This document shows positions 8,565 to 16,850 of a stretch of 64,000 bases of DNA, piece by piece. Position 1 is the stretch's first letter. Every line of letters begins with the position of its first letter. Source of the stretch: Micromonospora sp. AMSO31t (GTDB lineage Bacteria; Actinomycetota; Actinomycetes; Mycobacteriales; Micromonosporaceae); contig NZ_WBKT01000004.1 of the NCBI RefSeq assembly GCF_008868175.1, positions 34,870 to 98,869 of the forward strand. The letters run 5' to 3'. The notes beneath the pieces were generated by a model. That model saw only the letters and a program-made list of their open reading frames with translations. It did not search any database and was not told the DNA's origin. A program made the translations under genes and the position numbers.

Positions 8565-9790
8565 CGGTGTCCCCTCCCCGCGGCGGCGCGGCGCCGCCGG
8601 ATCGCTCGGCTCGTCTCGTCGTGGATCCCGGCCGGCAGGTCCAGCCGGGGCAGGGCCGCCAGGGCCAGGTCGAACAGCGCGGCCGCGGCGGTCGCCAGCG
8701 GCCGCTCGGCCAGCCCGCGCCGGGCCGCCGCGACCCATCCCCCGGCGACCGGGGCGGCGACGGCGAGCGCGTCCCGGGTGGTGGCGGGGTCGGCGAAGAG
8801 CGCCGCCAGCACCGCCAGCGGCACGGTCCACTCCCGACCGGGCTGGGCGTCCAGGTAGCGGACCTCCAGGTAGCCGCGGGGGCGGACCGGTGGGAAGAGC
8901 GTGCTGAGGTGGTATTCGAGGTCGTCGGTGGTCGGCGGCTGCGGCAGCGCCCCGGCCAGCCAGTCGGCGAAGGTGACGCCCTCGGGCGGCGTCCAGTCCG
9001 GACCGTCGCCGCGGACGCAGAGCAGCGGCGCGGCCAGCGCGTACCCGCTCCAGGCGGCGATGGGGTCGCGGTCGGCCCGCACCGGGGACCAGACCGGCCG
9101 GGTGCGCGCCGGGTCGATCGCCAGCCAGGCGGCCATCCGGGTGGAGGCCCAGCCGGTGGGCCGCCCGGCGTGCCGGTCGGCGGTGGCGAAGGCGGCCAGC
9201 AGCGGCGGCCCGACGGCGTGCGCCGCCGCCCACCGCTCGGCCAGCTGGTCCGGCTCGCCCGCGTCCAGGCAGACCTGGAGCCCGGCGGTGCTGTACATCA
9301 TCGCCCGGCCGGCCGGCCCGTGCCGGTCGAGGACGGAGCGCATGGCCCGGTAGCGCGGCGTGTCCACGACGGGGCGCGGGGGGCGCCAGGGGTCCATGCC
9401 GGTGCGGCCCAGGACCAGGCCGGCGGCATCCAGGAGGGCCCGCAGCTCGGCAAGGTCGGCCTCGGTGGCCAGGATGAGCGCGGCGACCGACGGTCGCGGC
9501 GCGGAGGAGATCTCCACCTGCCCGCCCGGCTCCACGGTCACGGTGCCACCGCGCCGGAGCCCGGCGGCCGGGCTGGTGGGGTCGAGGGTGACGGGGCTGT
9601 GCCGTCCCAACGCCCGGTGCAGCCGCTCGCGGTCGACCGGGCGGGTCGGGTCCGCAGCGTCGTGCACCGTCCATTCCAGCTCGACGCCGGTCAGGCTGGG
9701 TGGCCCGGTCTTGAAGCAGATCCTGGCGATGTGCCCGCGGGCCGCCGCCTCATCCCCCAGCACGGTGGTCCGGTCCAACTCCGGCGACAT
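8561..9790 (-). CDS. egtA: Glutamate-cysteine ligase EgtA
   Basis: A 409-residue ATP-dependent ligase of the GCS2/EgtA family that makes gamma-glutamylcysteine for ergothioneine synthesis. VGVELEW-like TGVELEWTVHD, YRAMRSVLDRHG, TAGLQVCLDAG and LEVRYLDAQPG are family landmarks. The start is uncertain: ATG 9790 gives the natural N terminus and is preceded by GAGGAG 13 nt away; GTG 9793 has better spacing, and ATG 9829 would add 13 residues. It is the first gene of the egtABCD operon and is coupled to egtB by a 4-nt overlap. Confidence 0.93.
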   Translation of the reverse strand: MSPELDRTTVLGDEAAARGHIARICFKTGPPSLTGVELEWTVHDAADPTRPVDRERLHRALGRHSPVTLDPTSPAAGLRRGGTVTVEPGGQVEISSAPRPSVAALILATEADLAELRALLDAAGLVLGRTGMDPWRPPRPVVDTPRYRAMRSVLDRHGPAGRAMMYSTAGLQVCLDAGEPDQLAERWAAAHAVGPPLLAAFATADRHAGRPTGWASTRMAAWLAIDPARTRPVWSPVRADRDPIAAWSGYALAAPLLCVRGDGPDWTPPEGVTFADWLAGALPQPPTTDDLEYHLSTLFPPVRPRGYLEVRYLDAQPGREWTVPLAVLAALFADPATTRDALAVAAPVAGGWVAAARRGLAERPLATAAAALFDLALAALPRLDLPAGIHDETSRAIRRRRAAAGRGHR

Positions 9791-9970
9791 CACCAAGAGA
9801 CGGCTCCTCTCCCCAGGGCGCGCGACCACGCTGTCGGCCGGCGCCCGTGCCGTGGCGGCCGGGCGTCGGCGGTCCCACCATCTTCTGTCTAGCAGACGGA
9901 TTCCGCGTGCCCGGGGAGATGAATTTTTGTCCGGAATCCGGTTGCGGCGGGGGCGGTGCCCGCTCAGCGA

Positions 9971-10792
9971 CTACGGCTTCGACGTCGACTTCGGGTCCGA
10001 CTTCGGCTCGGCTTTCGGGTCCGACTTCGGCTTGGGCGTCGACTTCGGCTTGGGCGTCGACTTCGGCTTCGGCTTCGACTCCGACGTCGGCTTCGACTCC
10101 GGCGTCGGCGTCGGCGTCGGCTCCGGCGACTTCTCCGGCACCAGCGCCAGGCAGTAGCTCTCCACCCGGTCGGCGCCGCCGGCGGCGGTCACCAGATCGG
10201 CGAACCCGGGGCTCTCCAGCGCCTTGGCCCGCTGCTGGTCGGACTTGGCCAGGTAGGCCCGGCAGTGCCCGGCGAGCTTGCCGGCGCTCGCCGGCCTGCC
10301 GGACCCGCCGGGTCCACCGGAGCTGCCAGGTGTCGGTGCGCTCGACGGGACACCGCCGGAGGCCCCACCGCTCGGGGTCGTGCCCCCGGAGGGCGCCGGG
10401 GAGCCCGGCTCGCTCGCACCACCGGTGCTGCCGCCCGGCGTGGTGGGGGCCGGCGGCGGCGCCGGCTCCGGGGTCCGGTCGAGGTTCACCGCGGCGAACG
10501 CGACCCCGGCGGTGGCGGTGGCGGCGAGCCCGGCCAGGACCGCGCCGACCCGGAAACGGCGTCGTGGCCCCGGCGCGGCGGCCGGGGCCGGGTTGGCCCG
10601 GGCGGCGCGGAACGCGGCGAGCGCCTGCTCCTCGCCGGCCAGTTCCGCCGCGGTGCCCGGGGCGGCCGCCGCGGCGAGCAGGTGCGCCAGCGGGTCGGCC
10701 GGCGCCTCCGGAGGTGTCCCGGCGCGGGCCGCGTCGAGGAGGCGCTCCGACTCCGCCGGATCGGCGGGCCAGTCGGACCGGCCAGAACTCAT
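9971..10792 (-). CDS. Single-pass membrane protein, anti-sigma-factor-like, with Lys-Pro repeat tail
   Basis: A 273-residue protein: cytoplasmic N terminus (1-76) rich in Ala and acidic residues, one membrane helix (about 77-100, VGAVLAGLAATATAGVAFAA), a Pro/Gly/Ser-rich external linker, a short folded patch with Cys (HCRAYLAK and YCLALV), and a tail of Lys-Pro-Ser repeats. It starts 16 nt after the ECF sigma gene, the usual place for an anti-sigma factor. I see no HxxxCxxC zinc anti-sigma motif, so the function is inferred from layout and topology. The N-terminal helix-rich segment could be the sigma-binding part. Confidence 0.7.
   Translation of the reverse strand: MSSGRSDWPADPAESERLLDAARAGTPPEAPADPLAHLLAAAAAPGTAAELAGEEQALAAFRAARANPAPAAAPGPRRRFRVGAVLAGLAATATAGVAFAAVNLDRTPEPAPPPAPTTPGGSTGGASEPGSPAPSGGTTPSGGASGGVPSSAPTPGSSGGPGGSGRPASAGKLAGHCRAYLAKSDQQRAKALESPGFADLVTAAGGADRVESYCLALVPEKSPEPTPTPTPESKPTSESKPKPKSTPKPKSTPKPKSDPKAEPKSDPKSTSKP
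9974..10128 (-). repeat. Imperfect tandem repeat encoding the Lys-Pro-Ser/Thr tail
   Basis: On the plus strand the unit resembles gacttcggcttgggcgtc with variants gacttcgggtcc and ggcgtcggcgtc. It translates on the minus strand as STPKPK, SKPKPK and SDPKAEP units, so copy number may vary between strains. It is within the C-terminal 50 residues of the anti-sigma-like gene. Confidence 0.8.
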
Positions 10793-10808
10793 CCCGTTTC
10801 CCTCCACG

Positions 10809-11450
10809 TCAACCGTCCGCCGGCTCGGCCTTGGGCGCCTGCGACGCCTGCCGTCCCGGGCCGGTGCGGGCGCGGGGCGGCGTCGCTCCCCCGGCCCGGT
10901 CCGCCGGCTGATCCGCATCGGCGCGCTCCAGCAACCCGGCCAGACGCCGCAGCCCCCGGTGCGCGGCGGTGCGCACCGCGCCGGCCCGCCGGCCGAGCAC
11001 CCGCCCGGCGGTCTCCGCGTCGAGCCCGATCACGGCCCGCAGCAGCACCGCCTCCGCCTCCCTGGGCGGCAGGCTGGCGATCAGCGCCAGGGCGCTCTCG
11101 GTGCCGATGGTCTCGCCGGCCCGCTCGGCGGTGTCCGCGTCGCCGGCCAGCTCGCTGAGCGCCTGGACGGGCACCGGCAGGGCGGGCCGCCGGCGCTGCC
11201 GGCGCAGGTGGTCCATGGCCCGGTTGCGGGCGATGGTGACGGTCCAGGCGCGGAACTCGCCACCGGTGAAGCTGGGCAGGTCGCGGGAGATCTGCAGCCA
11301 CGTCTCCGAGGCCACGTCCTCGGCGTCGCCGCCGACCAGGGCGGTGAGGTAGCGCAGCAGGCCGGGCTGCAGGCTGCGGTAGAGGAAGCGGAACGCCTCC
11401 TCGTCGCCCCCCTGCGCGGCGGCGACCGCCTCGCTCAGCTCACCGGTCAT
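10809..11450 (-). CDS. ECF-type RNA polymerase sigma factor
   Basis: A 213-residue sigma-70 family protein. Region 2 spans about residues 10-85 (FRFLYRSLQPGLLRYL, DAEDVASETWLQI, FRAWTVTIARNRAMDHLR). Region 4 spans about 118-175 (LPPREAEAVLLRAVIGLDAETAGRVLGRRAGAVR in parts), a typical HTH. The C-terminal 40 residues are a disordered Pro/Arg/Ala tail. ATG 11450 agrees with the region 2 start; an in-frame start at 11495 has no homology support. It is the first gene of a two-gene operon with the anti-sigma-like membrane protein. The kinase at 12011 is divergent. Confidence 0.9.
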   Translation of the reverse strand: MTGELSEAVAAAQGGDEEAFRFLYRSLQPGLLRYLTALVGGDAEDVASETWLQISRDLPSFTGGEFRAWTVTIARNRAMDHLRRQRRRPALPVPVQALSELAGDADTAERAGETIGTESALALIASLPPREAEAVLLRAVIGLDAETAGRVLGRRAGAVRTAAHRGLRRLAGLLERADADQPADRAGGATPPRARTGPGRQASQAPKAEPADG

Positions 11451-11998
11451 GGATCCGCCGTTCCCGCCCTGCCGACTCCCCGCACCGGCGCCCACCGGTG
11501 CCGGCGTGCCCGACGCCCGCCCGGACGGACAACCGGACCTCCACCCGCACCATCAGTCCCCCGCTGACCTGATCGGCACCAGCACCGGAAAGGGTGCGGG
11601 CGCGCGTATGGACACCGCCGTGTAAGGACGGCCGTCGGCGGACATACCGTACCGGCGTCATGGGGCGGCCGGGAGCCGGGCCAACGGTAGGAGCGGCCGG
11701 CGGGTTCGACAAGGTGCCGCCCGCCGGAGAAAGAGTGAGAATTCTCTACGGCCCGCCACGGCGGGTCGGCGTAACGAAATCCGTCCGCGTTGCGCTGCGC
11801 GGCCGGCGAACCGGGACGAAACACCAGGTCGGAGCCGGACAGACGAACCTCCGGGCACATTTTACTGCCCGATCGTGCCCGATTCGTCACCGTCAGCCGA
11901 TCGGTGCGGGGGCGGTTGACCGTTCGGCCCAGGCGCCTCCGGCCGCCCGCCGGTCGTGACGGGAGAGATCGCGGGAAATACTCCGCGGCCCCTCTGGG
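11451..11998. other. Intergenic region between divergent sigma-factor and kinase genes
   Basis: About 550 bp without a convincing gene. Several open frames exist but lack ribosome sites and homology. A slightly AT-richer patch from about 11720 to 11890 (gagaattctctacgg, cattttactgcc) may contain the sigma-factor promoter; no clear ECF-type GGAAC motif was seen. Confidence 0.4.
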
Positions 11999-12010
11999 TA
12001 CGGTATTGAC
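11999..12010 (+). promoter_or_regulatory. Candidate -10 element for a leaderless kinase transcript
   Basis: TACGGT (11999-12004) fits the actinobacterial TANNNT -10 pattern and ends 6 nt before GTG 12011. No Shine-Dalgarno sequence is present upstream of that GTG, which is what a leaderless mRNA would look like. Confidence 0.45.
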
Positions 12011-13393
12011 GTGTTGACTTCCGACGTCGTACTCAGCGGTCGGTACCGCCTTGATGACCGTGTCGCCACCGGCGGCATGGGCGACGTCTGGCGTGCCACG
12101 GACCTGGTGCTCGGCCGGCCGGTCGCGGTGAAGGTCCTGCTGCCCGCGCTGGTCTCCGACCCCGACTTCATCGCCCGCTTCCGCTCCGAGGCGCGGATCA
12201 TGGCGTCGCTGCGCCATCCGGGCGTGGTCCAGGTCTTCGACTGCGGCGAGGACGAGCTGCCCGACGGCAGCCGGGCCGACTACCTGGTCATGGAGTTCGT
12301 CGCGGGCGAGCCGCTCTCCCGGCGGATCGAAGCGGCCGGGCAGCTCGGGGTCGGCGAGACCATGTCGATCGTGGCGCAGGTGGCCCAGGCCCTGCACGGC
12401 GCGCACGCCCGGGGCATCGTCCACCGTGACGTGAAGCCGAGCAACCTGCTCGTGCAGGACGACGGGACCGTGGTGCTGGTCGACTTCGGGGTGGCCCGGT
12501 CGACCAACGTCACCAGCATCACCAGCACCAACGCGGTGCCCGGCACCGCCCTCTACATGGCTCCCGAGCAGGCCGCCGGGCGGCCGGTCTCCGGCGCCAC
12601 CGACGTCTACGCGCTCGGCGCGGTGGCCTACTGCTGCCTCACCGGCAGCCCGCCGTTCACCGGTGACAACCCGCTGCAGGTGGCCGTCCGGCACCTCGAC
12701 GACGAGCCGCCGGAGCTGCCGGCGGAGATCCCGCCGCCGGTCCGGGACCTGGTGGCCCGGGCCCTGGCCAAGGACCCGGCGGACCGCTTCCCCACCGCCG
12801 CCGCGATGGCCGAGGCGGCCCGCGCGGCCGGGTCCGAGTCGCCCACCGCCATGGTGCCGGTGACGCTGCGCGGTGCGACGGGATCGAGCCGCACCCGAGA
12901 CGACCTGACGGCCACCGCGCCGGGTGCCCTCGTGGCGCCGGCCCGCCGGCCGGGGCGGCGGGGCACGCTGGTCGGCGCTGCGGCCGTGGTGCTGGTGGCG
13001 CTGACCGCGCTGGGCGCGGCACTGGGCGCGGCGAAGAACGCCGACGCGCCGGCCACCCGGATCGACACGACCGCGCCCGCGGTTGCCCCGAGCAACTCGG
13101 TCGCGGACGCCGCGGTCACCGAGGGACCGTCAACGGACGACGGCCACAGCTACCGCCCGGTGGGCCCGACCGGCCGGCCGTCCGGTTCGGTCACGGCCAC
13201 GCCCAGCCCCTCGTCGAGCCTGTCGGGGCAGCCGGCGCCCTCCGGCAGCCCGTCGTCGTCCGCGACGACGGATCCCCAGACCTCGCCCACCACACCGGCG
13301 AATCCGCCACCCACCACGGCCAGCACTCCGCCGGATCCCCCGCCGACCACGGAGAGCACTCCGCCGGAGCCGCCGGCGGGCGAGACCGAATAG
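12011..13393 (+). CDS. Transmembrane serine/threonine protein kinase (PknB-like, no PASTA)
   Basis: A 460-residue Hanks-type kinase. The catalytic domain covers about residues 10-275: Gly-rich loop ATGGMGDV, ATP Lys in VAVKVL, catalytic HRDVKPSN, DFG, activation-segment Thr/Ser and APEQ. A single membrane helix lies at about 318-340. The extracellular part (about 345-460) is a Pro/Ser/Thr-rich, probably disordered stalk with PPTTAS/PPTTES repeats and no PASTA or sensor fold. GTG 12011 is the start, with TTG one codon later also possible. It is divergent from the sigma/anti-sigma pair and converges on the ABC permease across a strong hairpin. Confidence 0.93.
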   Translation: MLTSDVVLSGRYRLDDRVATGGMGDVWRATDLVLGRPVAVKVLLPALVSDPDFIARFRSEARIMASLRHPGVVQVFDCGEDELPDGSRADYLVMEFVAGEPLSRRIEAAGQLGVGETMSIVAQVAQALHGAHARGIVHRDVKPSNLLVQDDGTVVLVDFGVARSTNVTSITSTNAVPGTALYMAPEQAAGRPVSGATDVYALGAVAYCCLTGSPPFTGDNPLQVAVRHLDDEPPELPAEIPPPVRDLVARALAKDPADRFPTAAAMAEAARAAGSESPTAMVPVTLRGATGSSRTRDDLTATAPGALVAPARRPGRRGTLVGAAAVVLVALTALGAALGAAKNADAPATRIDTTAPAVAPSNSVADAAVTEGPSTDDGHSYRPVGPTGRPSGSVTATPSPSSSLSGQPAPSGSPSSSATTDPQTSPTTPANPPPTTASTPPDPPPTTESTPPEPPAGETE

Positions 13394-13403
13394 TCCGAAG
13401 ATC

Positions 13404-13443
13404 CGTGCTGGTCGGCCACTCCGTGCAGTGGCCGACCAGCACG
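13404..13443. terminator. Long perfect hairpin, bidirectional terminator
   Basis: A 17-bp perfect stem (13404-13420 with 13427-13443), 6-nt loop, followed by a short T-run on the plus strand. It sits exactly between the stops of the convergent kinase and permease genes. Confidence 0.85.
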
Positions 13444-13450
13444 CGTTTCC

Positions 13451-15940
13451 CTACTCCGCGCCGAGGGCCGCCACCACCGGACGGGACAGCGCCCGCCGGG
13501 CCGGCAGGATCGAGGCGGCCAGCGCGGCGACCACCGCCACCGCGACGATCAGGCCGAGCCGCCCCCAGGGCAGCACCAGGGTGAAGTCCCCGCCGATGCG
13601 GGCCAGCACGGCCATCCCGCCGGCGGCCACCCCGGTGCCCAGGGCGACGCCGAGCAGCGTGCCGACCAGCGCGGTGAGCACCGCCTCGACGGCGAGCACG
13701 GCCCGCATCCCGCCGCGGGTCAGGCCCACGGCGCGCAGCACCGCGTTCTCCCGGGTCCGCTCCACCACCGAGAGGGTGAGCGTGTTGGCCACGCCGACAA
13801 GCGCGATCACCACGGCCAGGCCGAGCAGCGCGGTGACGAAGCCGAGCACCAGGTCCACCGTGCCGGTGAGCATCTTCTTGTAGGCCGCCTGGTCGAGCAG
13901 GTTGACCGTCGGATAGCGGGTGAGCACCGACTCGACGGCGGCCCGGGCGGCGTCCGTGGAAACCCCGTCGGCGGGGTCCACCTCGGCGAGGTAGCCACGC
14001 TCGGCCGGGAAGAGGCGGGCGAAGTCGGCGTCGGCGACGTCCACCACGTGCCCGGCGGGCACCGCGCTGCCGGCGAGCGCCGGGGTGTCGTCGGCCACCA
14101 CGGCGGCCACCCGGAACGAGCGGCCGGCGAGCGGGACGGTGCTGCCGACCGACCAGCCGCGGGCCGCGGCCAGCTCACGGTGCACCAGCACCGCGCCCGG
14201 ACCGAGGGCGGCCGGGTCCCCGGCGTCCACGGCGGACAGCGTCCGGCGGACCAGCGCCGGGTGGGCGGCCCGCACCTCGATCCCGTCGACCACCCGGCTG
14301 CGCTGCTCGTGCACCACGCCCAGCTCCGGCCGGGCGGCCAACTCACCGGCCAGCGGCGCCGGCAGGCCCCCGCCGATCCCGGTGACCACGAAGTCCACCC
14401 CGATCTGCGCGTCCACGGCACGCTCGATGCCCGCCTTCGCGCTGCCCGCGCCGACCACGAACGCGGAGACCAGGCCGATGCCGATGACCATGGCGGTGGC
14501 AGTGGCCGCCACCCGGCGCGGGTTGCGCACGGCGTTCGCCACGGCCAGCGCTGCCGGGACGCCGAGCAGCCGGCGGGCCGGTAGACCCAGCACCCGGACC
14601 AGGGCCGGCACCAGCACCGGGCCGAACAGCACGATGCCCAGGAAGGCCAGCACCCCACCGGCGGCGACCAGCGGCACCTGGCCGAGGGCCCCGGCGCCGA
14701 CCAGGGCGGCCACCCCGGCGGCGAGGACCAGCGCTCCGGCCACGAGCCGGACCCGGCCGGCCCGCCCGGCGGGCTGCACGGCGGCGTCGGTCAGCGCGGC
14801 CACCGGCGCGACCCGGGTGCCCTGCCAGGCCGGCACGGCGGCGGCCACCACGGTCAGCAGCGTCCCGAGGCCGAGGGAGAGCAGCACCGTCCGGGCGGTG
14901 ACGCTGACCGCGCTGGCGACCGGCGCGTCGAGGGTGGACAGCAGCACGCCGAGGCCCGCGGCCAGGCCCACCCCGGCCAGCACCCCGGCGGCCGAGGCGA
15001 GCAGCCCCGTGAGCGCCGCCTCGCCGAGGGCCGCCCGGTAGACCTGCCCCCGGCTGGCGCCGACGAGCCGCAGCAGCGCGGTCCGCCGCGACCGCTGGGC
15101 GAGCACGATGGCGAAGGTGTTGGCGATCACGAAGCCGGCCACCACCACCGCCACCGCGGCGAAGGTGCCCAGGAACAGCTCGAACTGCCGCCGGTCGCGG
15201 ACCGCGTCCGCGACGGCCTCGTCGAGGATCGCCGCGCGGTCCCGGACCGCGACCGCCGGCCCGACCGCCGCGCGGACCCGGTCGGCGAGCACCGTCCGGT
15301 CCACGCCGGGCCGCGCGGCCACCATGATCCGGCCGTAGCCGCGCTCCCCACCCACCGCGAGGGCGTCCGGGCCGGCCAGGCCGATGAAGGGGCCGCCCAC
15401 GTCGCGCGAGCTGCCGGCCACGTCGACGGTGCCGACCAGGGTGTACGGGCGGGCCGGCCCGCCGTTCCCGCCGACCCGCACCGGGCTGCCGAGGGCGAAG
15501 TGCTGGTCGGCGACGGTCTCCTCGTCGAGCACCAGCTCGCCGGCCCGCTGCGGCAGCCGCCCTGCAACGACGTCGTACGACTGGAGGGCCGGGTCGGTGG
15601 GGATCGCGGCGAGCACGGCGTAGCCGAGCACCGGCCGCCCGTCGGCGCCCACCACACCGGCGGTGCCGGTCAGCTCCCCCTCGGCGGCGGCCACCCCGTC
15701 GACCGCGCGCACCCGGTCGACCAGGGACGGGGGCAGCGGGGCCTTGCCGGCGTACGCGGCCAGGTCGGTGTGCCGGTCGAAGGCGCCGGCCCGCTCGTAC
15801 GCCCCGGCGCGCATGCCGTCGGTGAGCATCAGGGTGCCGGCCACGAAGGCGACGCCCAGGACGATCGCCAGCGAGGAGAGCAGCAGGCGCAGCCCGTCGG
15901 CGCGGATCTGGCGCAGGGTGAGGCGCAGCATGCCGGTCAC
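13451..15940 (-). CDS. FtsX-like ABC transporter permease (MacB type, duplicated)
   Basis: An 829-residue membrane protein with two FtsX/MacB modules. Each has one helix, a large extracytoplasmic domain and three helices: first helix near residue 20 (LLLSSLAIVLGVAFVAG), a helix group near 250-370, a central break with more helices (about 415-500), a second extracellular domain, and the last helix group at about 700-815. Such permeases move lipoproteins, lipids or peptides outwards with a MacB-type ATPase rather than importing small solutes. GTG 15940 overlaps the ATPase stop (GTGA); ATG 15931 is the alternative. It is the last gene of the HK-RR-ATPase-permease group. Confidence 0.9.
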   Translation of the reverse strand: MTGMLRLTLRQIRADGLRLLLSSLAIVLGVAFVAGTLMLTDGMRAGAYERAGAFDRHTDLAAYAGKAPLPPSLVDRVRAVDGVAAAEGELTGTAGVVGADGRPVLGYAVLAAIPTDPALQSYDVVAGRLPQRAGELVLDEETVADQHFALGSPVRVGGNGGPARPYTLVGTVDVAGSSRDVGGPFIGLAGPDALAVGGERGYGRIMVAARPGVDRTVLADRVRAAVGPAVAVRDRAAILDEAVADAVRDRRQFELFLGTFAAVAVVVAGFVIANTFAIVLAQRSRRTALLRLVGASRGQVYRAALGEAALTGLLASAAGVLAGVGLAAGLGVLLSTLDAPVASAVSVTARTVLLSLGLGTLLTVVAAAVPAWQGTRVAPVAALTDAAVQPAGRAGRVRLVAGALVLAAGVAALVGAGALGQVPLVAAGGVLAFLGIVLFGPVLVPALVRVLGLPARRLLGVPAALAVANAVRNPRRVAATATAMVIGIGLVSAFVVGAGSAKAGIERAVDAQIGVDFVVTGIGGGLPAPLAGELAARPELGVVHEQRSRVVDGIEVRAAHPALVRRTLSAVDAGDPAALGPGAVLVHRELAAARGWSVGSTVPLAGRSFRVAAVVADDTPALAGSAVPAGHVVDVADADFARLFPAERGYLAEVDPADGVSTDAARAAVESVLTRYPTVNLLDQAAYKKMLTGTVDLVLGFVTALLGLAVVIALVGVANTLTLSVVERTRENAVLRAVGLTRGGMRAVLAVEAVLTALVGTLLGVALGTGVAAGGMAVLARIGGDFTLVLPWGRLGLIVAVAVVAALAASILPARRALSRPVVAALGAE

Positions 15941-16701
15941 CGCCCCACCGGCGTCGCGCCGGCCTCGAGCCGGGTGAGCGCGTCGAGGACCTGGCCGGCG
16001 GTCGGGGCGTGCAGCTCGTCGACCAGCCGGCCGTCGGCGAGGAAGACCACCCGGTCGGCGTGGGCGGCGGCCTTCGGGTCGTGGGTCACCATGACCACGG
16101 TCTGGCCGAGGGTGTCCACCGCCTCGCGGAGCAGCCGCAGCACCTCCGCGCCGGAACGCGAGTCCAGGTTGCCGGTGGGTTCGTCCGCGAAGATCACCCA
16201 GGGTTGGGTGACCAGGGCCCGGGCCACGGCGACCCGCTGCTGCTGGCCGCCGGAGAGCTCGGCGGGCCGGTGCCGGAGACGGTCGGCGAGGCCCACCGCG
16301 GTCACCACCTGGCGGAGCCACTCCGGGTCGGGCCGCCGGCCGGCGATGGCCAGCGGCAGCACGATGTTCTCCTCGGCGGTGAGGGTGGGCAGCAGGTTGA
16401 ACTTCTGGAAGACGAAACCGATCCGGTCCCGGCGCAGCCGGGTCAACCGGCGGTCGTCCAGTCGGGCGAGGTCGGCGTCGCCGATGCGCACGCTGCCGGC
16501 GGACGGCCGGTCCAGGCCGGCGAGGCAGTGCAGCAGGGTGGACTTGCCGGAGCCGGACGGTCCCATGACGGCGGTGAACCGGGCGGCGGCCAGGTCGAGG
16601 TCGACGCCGTCGAGGGCGACGACCCGGTACAGCCCGGTGCCGTACTCCTTGCGCAGCTCACGGGCGGTGACGGCGACGCCGGTGGTGGTGGTTGCGGACA
16701 A
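15937..16701 (-). CDS. ABC transporter ATP-binding protein (MacB/LolD type)
   Basis: A 254-residue ATPase with Walker A GPSGSGKST (about residue 47), Q-loop FVFQKFNLLP, signature LSGGQQQR, Walker B with DEPTGNLD, and the H-loop VTHD. The KFNLLPTLT and DEPTGNLD wording is typical of MacB/LolD/FtsE-like ATPases. It powers the adjacent FtsX-like permease, to which it is coupled by a 4-nt overlap. A two-component system lies upstream in the same direction, so export may be induced by an envelope or antibiotic signal. Confidence 0.94.
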   Translation of the reverse strand: MSATTTTGVAVTARELRKEYGTGLYRVVALDGVDLDLAAARFTAVMGPSGSGKSTLLHCLAGLDRPSAGSVRIGDADLARLDDRRLTRLRRDRIGFVFQKFNLLPTLTAEENIVLPLAIAGRRPDPEWLRQVVTAVGLADRLRHRPAELSGGQQQRVAVARALVTQPWVIFADEPTGNLDSRSGAEVLRLLREAVDTLGQTVVMVTHDPKAAAHADRVVFLADGRLVDELHAPTAGQVLDALTRLEAGATPVGR

Positions 16702-16826
16702 CGTGGTGCTCCTGTCGGGCCGGGTCCTGAAGACCCTTCCGACGCTATGGGCGGCACCCCGCCGATGATCTCCACCTGCGCGCTCGACCTCGGTACGCCG
16801 GTGGTCGCCCCCGACCGGGTCGACCC

Positions 16827-16844
16827 GTACGACCCAGGTCGTAC
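16827..16844. promoter_or_regulatory. Inverted repeat upstream of the ABC ATPase gene
   Basis: GTACGAC, 4-nt spacer, GTCGTAC: a perfect 7-4-7 palindrome in the 149-bp gap between the response-regulator stop and the ATPase start. A NarL-type regulator binding site is plausible; the assignment is an inference from position. Confidence 0.4.
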
Positions 16845-16850
16845 ACGGGG

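Noticed and set aside
7230..9674. An 814-codon frame that would fuse an N-terminal extension to EgtB
   Set aside because: The first 370 codons are a shifted-frame reading of egtA; GTG 8564 has a good ribosome site and overlaps the egtA stop by 4 nt.
11594..11959. A 121-codon plus-strand frame between the sigma factor and kinase genes
   Set aside because: No ribosome site, no homology, and codon use unlike the flanking genes; more likely regulatory space.
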